Of a DNA stretch of 64,000 nt, positions 61,307 through 64,000 are shown one piece after another. The stretch is from Thermoflexus sp. (lineage in GTDB: Bacteria > Chloroflexota > Anaerolineae > Aggregatilineales > Aggregatilineaceae). The DNA lies in contig DYGX01000010.1 of NCBI GenBank assembly GCA_020724465.1, positions 62,001 to 126,000 on the forward strand. The letters run 5' to 3'. The stretch's first letter is position 1. Each line of letters starts with the position of its first letter. A program made the translations under genes and the position numbers. The notes below the pieces were generated by a model. The model was not told where the DNA came from. It made no database searches and was given only the letters and a program-made list of their open reading frames with translations.

Positions 61307-61912
61307 ATGACGGATGCCAACGCGGACGGCGCGGGCGACGGCAGCCTGCTCGCGCATGAAACCCAACAGAACCCGTCGCTCTGGCGGCGGATCGCGATTT
61401 TGCAGGTGCTGGCGCAGCGCGGCTTTACGCCGTGGCCAGAGCTGGTCGCGGCGGTTGAAGCGGCGCTGGAGCCAGGGATCTTTGGCGCGTCGCCGCAGAC
61501 GCGCCTGGCGCGGGATGTGCGCGCCCTGCGTGCGTCGGGGGTGGCCATCGGCTACAGCCGCGTGCGCGGCGCCGAGGGCTATTACCTGCTTGCCAGCGCG
61601 CTCGGCGAGCCGATGGCGGGCGCCATCGAAAGCGCCACGTGCGATCTGGACCCGATCACGGCGGTTGTGCTGGCGCTGGAAGCCGGCGCCAGAGCCAACG
61701 GCGCGGCGCCGGAGCAGACGGTGATCGACCTGCTGGCGGAGAGCGCGGGCACGGCCCGTGTCGAGCCGCTGCGCCTGGCCTTCGCGCTGGTGACGGTGCG
61801 GGGCCATACGTTCGACCTGGCCGCACTCAGCGCGGCGGCAGCCGAAGCGGGCCTGGGCGGGCTGTGGGCCGGCCTGCTGGACGCGATCTGGCGGCGCCGG
61901 GCGCGGCGCTAG
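61307..61912 (+). CDS. Winged-helix protein (WYL-regulator-like N-terminal domain only)
   Basis: 201 residues from the ATG at 61307. The first half has a HTH layout: LWRRIAILQVLAQRGFTPWPELVAAVEAALE, then QTRLARDVRALRASGVAIGYSRVRGAEGYYLL, resembling the helix-turn-helix of YafY/WYL regulators where GYYL closes the wing. The second half is helical and has no WYL domain or known ligand site. No membrane segment. A small DNA-binding regulator is likely; target unknown. It overlaps the convergent YceI gene by four bases. Confidence 0.6.
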   Translation: MTDANADGAGDGSLLAHETQQNPSLWRRIAILQVLAQRGFTPWPELVAAVEAALEPGIFGASPQTRLARDVRALRASGVAIGYSRVRGAEGYYLLASALGEPMAGAIESATCDLDPITAVVLALEAGARANGAAPEQTVIDLLAESAGTARVEPLRLAFALVTVRGHTFDLAALSAAAAEAGLGGLWAGLLDAIWRRRARR

Positions 61913-62592
61913 TCACCCGATGGTGGGCTGCTCCCTTCGTGGACCGTCACGATGCGCATGGCCGCTTCCAGCTCGCTGCTGCCCACGATGGTTGGGATGC
62001 TGACCCCGAACTCCCTCGCGTCAACCGTCGCTGCCGACACCAGCGTCAGGCGATCGCCCGCGAACGTCAGCGTGGTGGGGAAGGTGTAATCGCGCACGAC
62101 GCCGTGCAGTTCCAGCGGGCCACGCAGATCGACGACGAACGTCCCTTCGCGCGCGGGGATCGGCGTCTCGCTGCGGCCCAGGAAGACACCGATCGGGTAT
62201 GTCTCGACAGCCAGCGCCAGCCGGATGAGGCGGTTCACAAACTCGTTGCCAACGTTGAACGACGAGACGTCCATCGACAGATTCGCCACCACGTGCCAGC
62301 CCGTGCCGTCGCGCACCAGCTCGACCGACCCGTCGCGCATCTCCGCCTGCCCGGACACGCGCCCGATGGTGGCGTTGACCGTCAGCTCCAGGTGCGATTC
62401 GTCCGGCATGACCTGGTAGCGCAGCGCGTCGGGGATCGGCGTGCCCGGCACCAGGATCGGGTCGCGCGGACCTGTGCCGGCCGTCAGCCAGGGATACAGC
62501 CCGGCGAGCAGGCCCAACAGGGCAGCCAGCAGCGCGGCGATCAGCGCGCAACCGCGCGGCTGCGCCCGATCGACGGCCTCAGCGCGTTTCAT
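61909..62592 (-). CDS. YceI-family protein with membrane anchor
   Basis: 227 residues. An N-terminal hydrophobic helix (about 16-34) anchors or exports it. The rest is a YceI lipocalin-like beta-barrel: LRYQVMPDESHLELTVNATIGRVSGQAEMRDGSVELV, VSSFNVGNEFVNRLIRL, GPLELHGVVRDYTFPTTLTFAGDRLTLVSAATVDAREFGVSIP. YceI proteins bind long isoprenoids such as polyprenols. Its start overlaps the GT2 gene end by 14 bases, so the two are co-transcribed. Ligand not proven. Confidence 0.9.
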   Translation of the reverse strand: MKRAEAVDRAQPRGCALIAALLAALLGLLAGLYPWLTAGTGPRDPILVPGTPIPDALRYQVMPDESHLELTVNATIGRVSGQAEMRDGSVELVRDGTGWHVVANLSMDVSSFNVGNEFVNRLIRLALAVETYPIGVFLGRSETPIPAREGTFVVDLRGPLELHGVVRDYTFPTTLTFAGDRLTLVSAATVDAREFGVSIPTIVGSSELEAAMRIVTVHEGSSPPSGD

Positions 62593-63805
62593 CGGGCGAC
62601 CATCCGGCAGCGGGCACGTTCGCCGGGCGTGTCTTGCCGCCGGGCAGGATGCGAAAGGTCCGGCCTTCGCGTGTGATCGTGCGGCGGATCAGCGCGCGCG
62701 CCCACAGCAGCGGCGCGATGAACGTGTCCAGCATCAGCAGTTGGGCGTAGGCGCCGGGATGAAACGCCCGCCCCAAGCGCAGGCGGTCGAGCTGGTAGGC
62801 CAGCACCAGCCGCAGCCAGGCGAAGGCGTACCAGGTCTGCCGCCCCCACCAGCGCCCCTCGCGCTCGGTGATCAGGCCCAGCACAAAACCGACGGTCAGC
62901 GGGTTGGTAAACGGCCACACCAGCGTATTGCGCAGGTGATAGGCCCGGCTGATGGTGAGCAGGTCGAGGATCTGCTCGGTGGCCTCGCTGATGCTGATGC
63001 GCGACGGCACAAGCCAGACCGGCGCCGGGATGACGGCGACGCGCTGTCCGTTCTCGCGCAGCACGCGGCCCAGCGCCTGCCCGGCTGACGCGTCGTCCAG
63101 CAGGTGCAGCAGCCCGCCGGCTTCTTCCAGCACGCGGCGCCGCAAGATCATAAAGCCGTCGGCCAGCCCCTGCACGCGCTGGCTCACCGCCGCCACCGGC
63201 ACCGTCGCCGTTCGCCCGTGATTGATGTGCAGCGCCATCAGCATCTCGCCCCCGGTCGCCACGGGCAGATTGCCGCGCCGTTCCGGCTGGAGCACCAGCG
63301 GCGGCGCGAACGCTGCGTCCACCGCCGGATCGGCCAGGGCGGCCAGGGCCGCGTTCCATAGTTCGGCGGTTAGCTGCGCTTCCGGTTCGACGATGGCGAT
63401 CAGTTCTCCCCGCGCTGCCTGCCAGCCCGCGTTGATCCGGTGCAGGCGCGGAACGCGCCCGGCCGGCGGGCCGCTGATCAGCACGCGGGCAATATCCGAA
63501 TAGCTGTCGGCCACCTCGCGCGCAACCGGGTACGCCGGGTCAGACTCGCTCTCCAGCACCATCAGCAGCTCGTAGCGATCTGTGGGCCGGGTGATCGCCA
63601 TGACGTGCAGCAGCGCGAGCGTGTCGAGCGTTTTGTCACGCAGCGGGACGATCACGGTGATGGATGGCGCGTTCTCGGCGGGCGGCGGGGGAGTCTGCCG
63701 CCAGAAGCGCCGGTTGGCGAGATAGACGGCGAACTGATACAGCGTGGACAGCACCAGCGCGTTGACCAGCAGCGTCTCGATGGCGTAGCGAATACGCCGG
63801 CCCAT
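62579..63805 (-). CDS. GT2-family glycosyltransferase (ceramide glucosyltransferase/HpnI-like), membrane
   Basis: 408 residues. An N-terminal helix (about 8-28), then a GT-A domain of the GT2/GT21 kind: ITVIVPLRDKTLDTLALLHVMAITRPTDRYELLMVLESESDPAYPV (48-95), ARVLISGPPAGRVPRLHRINAGWQAARGELIAIVEPEAQL, and the family EAL/QRVQGLADGFMILRRRVLEEAGGL followed by (Q/R)xxR-like DASAGQALGRVLRENGQRV, then two or three membrane helices. The usual D-x-D is E-P-E here. Transfers a sugar to a lipid. SD AAAGGGG. Overlaps the YceI gene by 14 bases. Confidence 0.85.
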   Translation of the reverse strand: MGRRIRYAIETLLVNALVLSTLYQFAVYLANRRFWRQTPPPPAENAPSITVIVPLRDKTLDTLALLHVMAITRPTDRYELLMVLESESDPAYPVAREVADSYSDIARVLISGPPAGRVPRLHRINAGWQAARGELIAIVEPEAQLTAELWNAALAALADPAVDAAFAPPLVLQPERRGNLPVATGGEMLMALHINHGRTATVPVAAVSQRVQGLADGFMILRRRVLEEAGGLLHLLDDASAGQALGRVLRENGQRVAVIPAPVWLVPSRISISEATEQILDLLTISRAYHLRNTLVWPFTNPLTVGFVLGLITEREGRWWGRQTWYAFAWLRLVLAYQLDRLRLGRAFHPGAYAQLLMLDTFIAPLLWARALIRRTITREGRTFRILPGGKTRPANVPAAGWSPDETR

Positions 63806-63817
63806 GTGGGACCCCTT

Positions 63818-64000
63818 TCAGCCAGCGATCAGGATCACAAGTGCCGCGATCAGCACTGCTCCGATCATAAACAACAGCACCCATATCCGAAAAACGGTCT
63901 GGCCTGGCGGGGCCGGAAGCGCATCGAGCGGGGGAAGGGCGTTGTTCAGGGCGGGGACGGCGGTGGACGGCGGCGGAGTGAAAGCCCGCAGCAGATCTTC
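63818..64000 (-). CDS. C-terminal end of a membrane protein (partial)
   Basis: A reading frame enters from the right edge and ends at the TGA of 63818-63820. The visible 60 residues contain a Pro/Ala-rich linker (about TPPPSTAVPALNNALPPLDA) and a final transmembrane helix (FRIWVLLFMIGAVLVAAILVILAG). The stop lies 12 bases upstream of the GT2 start, so it is the preceding gene of that operon. Identity unknown. Confidence 0.65.
   Translation of the reverse strand, partial: EDLLRAFTPPPSTAVPALNNALPPLDALPAPPGQTVFRIWVLLFMIGAVLIAALVILIAG

Overview
The window is chromosomal DNA of very high G+C content, tightly packed with genes on both strands. It fits a free-living member of the Chloroflexota, most likely an Anaerolineae-type lineage (inference from style, not from a marker gene). 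Reasons: many lipoproteins and anchored proteins with long Pro/Thr linkers, SH3b and LysM modules, an LCP protein, UppP and MurJ but no outer-membrane biogenesis genes, a glycine cleavage system with split P subunits behind a glycine riboswitch, and G+C-rich non-coding intergenic repeats. No rRNA, tRNA, CRISPR array, phage module or transposase was found, so this reads as core chromosome. Layout: 1-5.9 kb holds a FetA/FetB-like ABC exporter end, a Ser/Thr kinase with a membrane anchor, a PIG-V-like membrane glycosyltransferase and a LytR-CpsA-Psr protein. 5.9-12 kb is a minus-strand run of cell-envelope genes: two tandem secreted paralogues, a metal/cobalamin-type solute-binding protein, a five-SH3b protein, a solitary PstS-like lipoprotein and UppP. 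12-20 kb has tgt, a small unknown gene, a tandem glycine riboswitch with terminator, gcvH-gcvPA-gcvPB, then an Lrp/AsnC regulator with an EamA exporter. 20-29 kb is mixed: methyltransferase, DM13 protein, YcaQ-type DNA glycosylase, RarA, MFS transporter, ferritin-like protein, UPF0104-type membrane protein, sugar-dehydrogenase-like lipoprotein. 29-38 kb carries a site-2 protease, dcd, argS, a duplicated SLATT/DUF4231-like protein, an anchored methyltransferase, a LysM lipoprotein, YgfZ and an A-type Fe-S carrier. 38-48 kb is one long minus-strand run: a broken MFS gene, a ThrB-like GHMP protein, two small enzymes, an orphan histidine kinase, a fused sugar kinase/uridylyltransferase and a large glycosidase-like protein. 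48-64 kb has envelope and housekeeping genes including AMMECR1, a serine hydrolase, a metalloenzyme, an MBL hydrolase, a TadE-like pair, MurJ, a C39-peptidase/TPR protein, an EF-G paralogue, YceI and a GT2 glycosyltransferase. How the genes work together: UppP, MurJ, LCP, the membrane glycosyltransferases and the SH3b/LysM proteins belong to envelope assembly. The riboswitch couples glycine level to its oxidation, and the Lrp/EamA pair next to it looks like amino-acid sensing plus export. YgfZ and the A-type carrier sit back to back and both serve Fe-S proteins. Most notable points: a GHMP kinase fused to a GalU-like uridylyltransferase beside a glycosidase (a candidate sugar-to-UDP-sugar salvage unit), an ArgS with both HIGH histidines replaced, a ThrB-like protein lacking two active-site motifs, an MFS gene with an in-frame TGA at codon 7, and two diverged copies of a roughly 170-190 base mobile-element-like repeat. 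I did not find an obvious new defence or mobile system.
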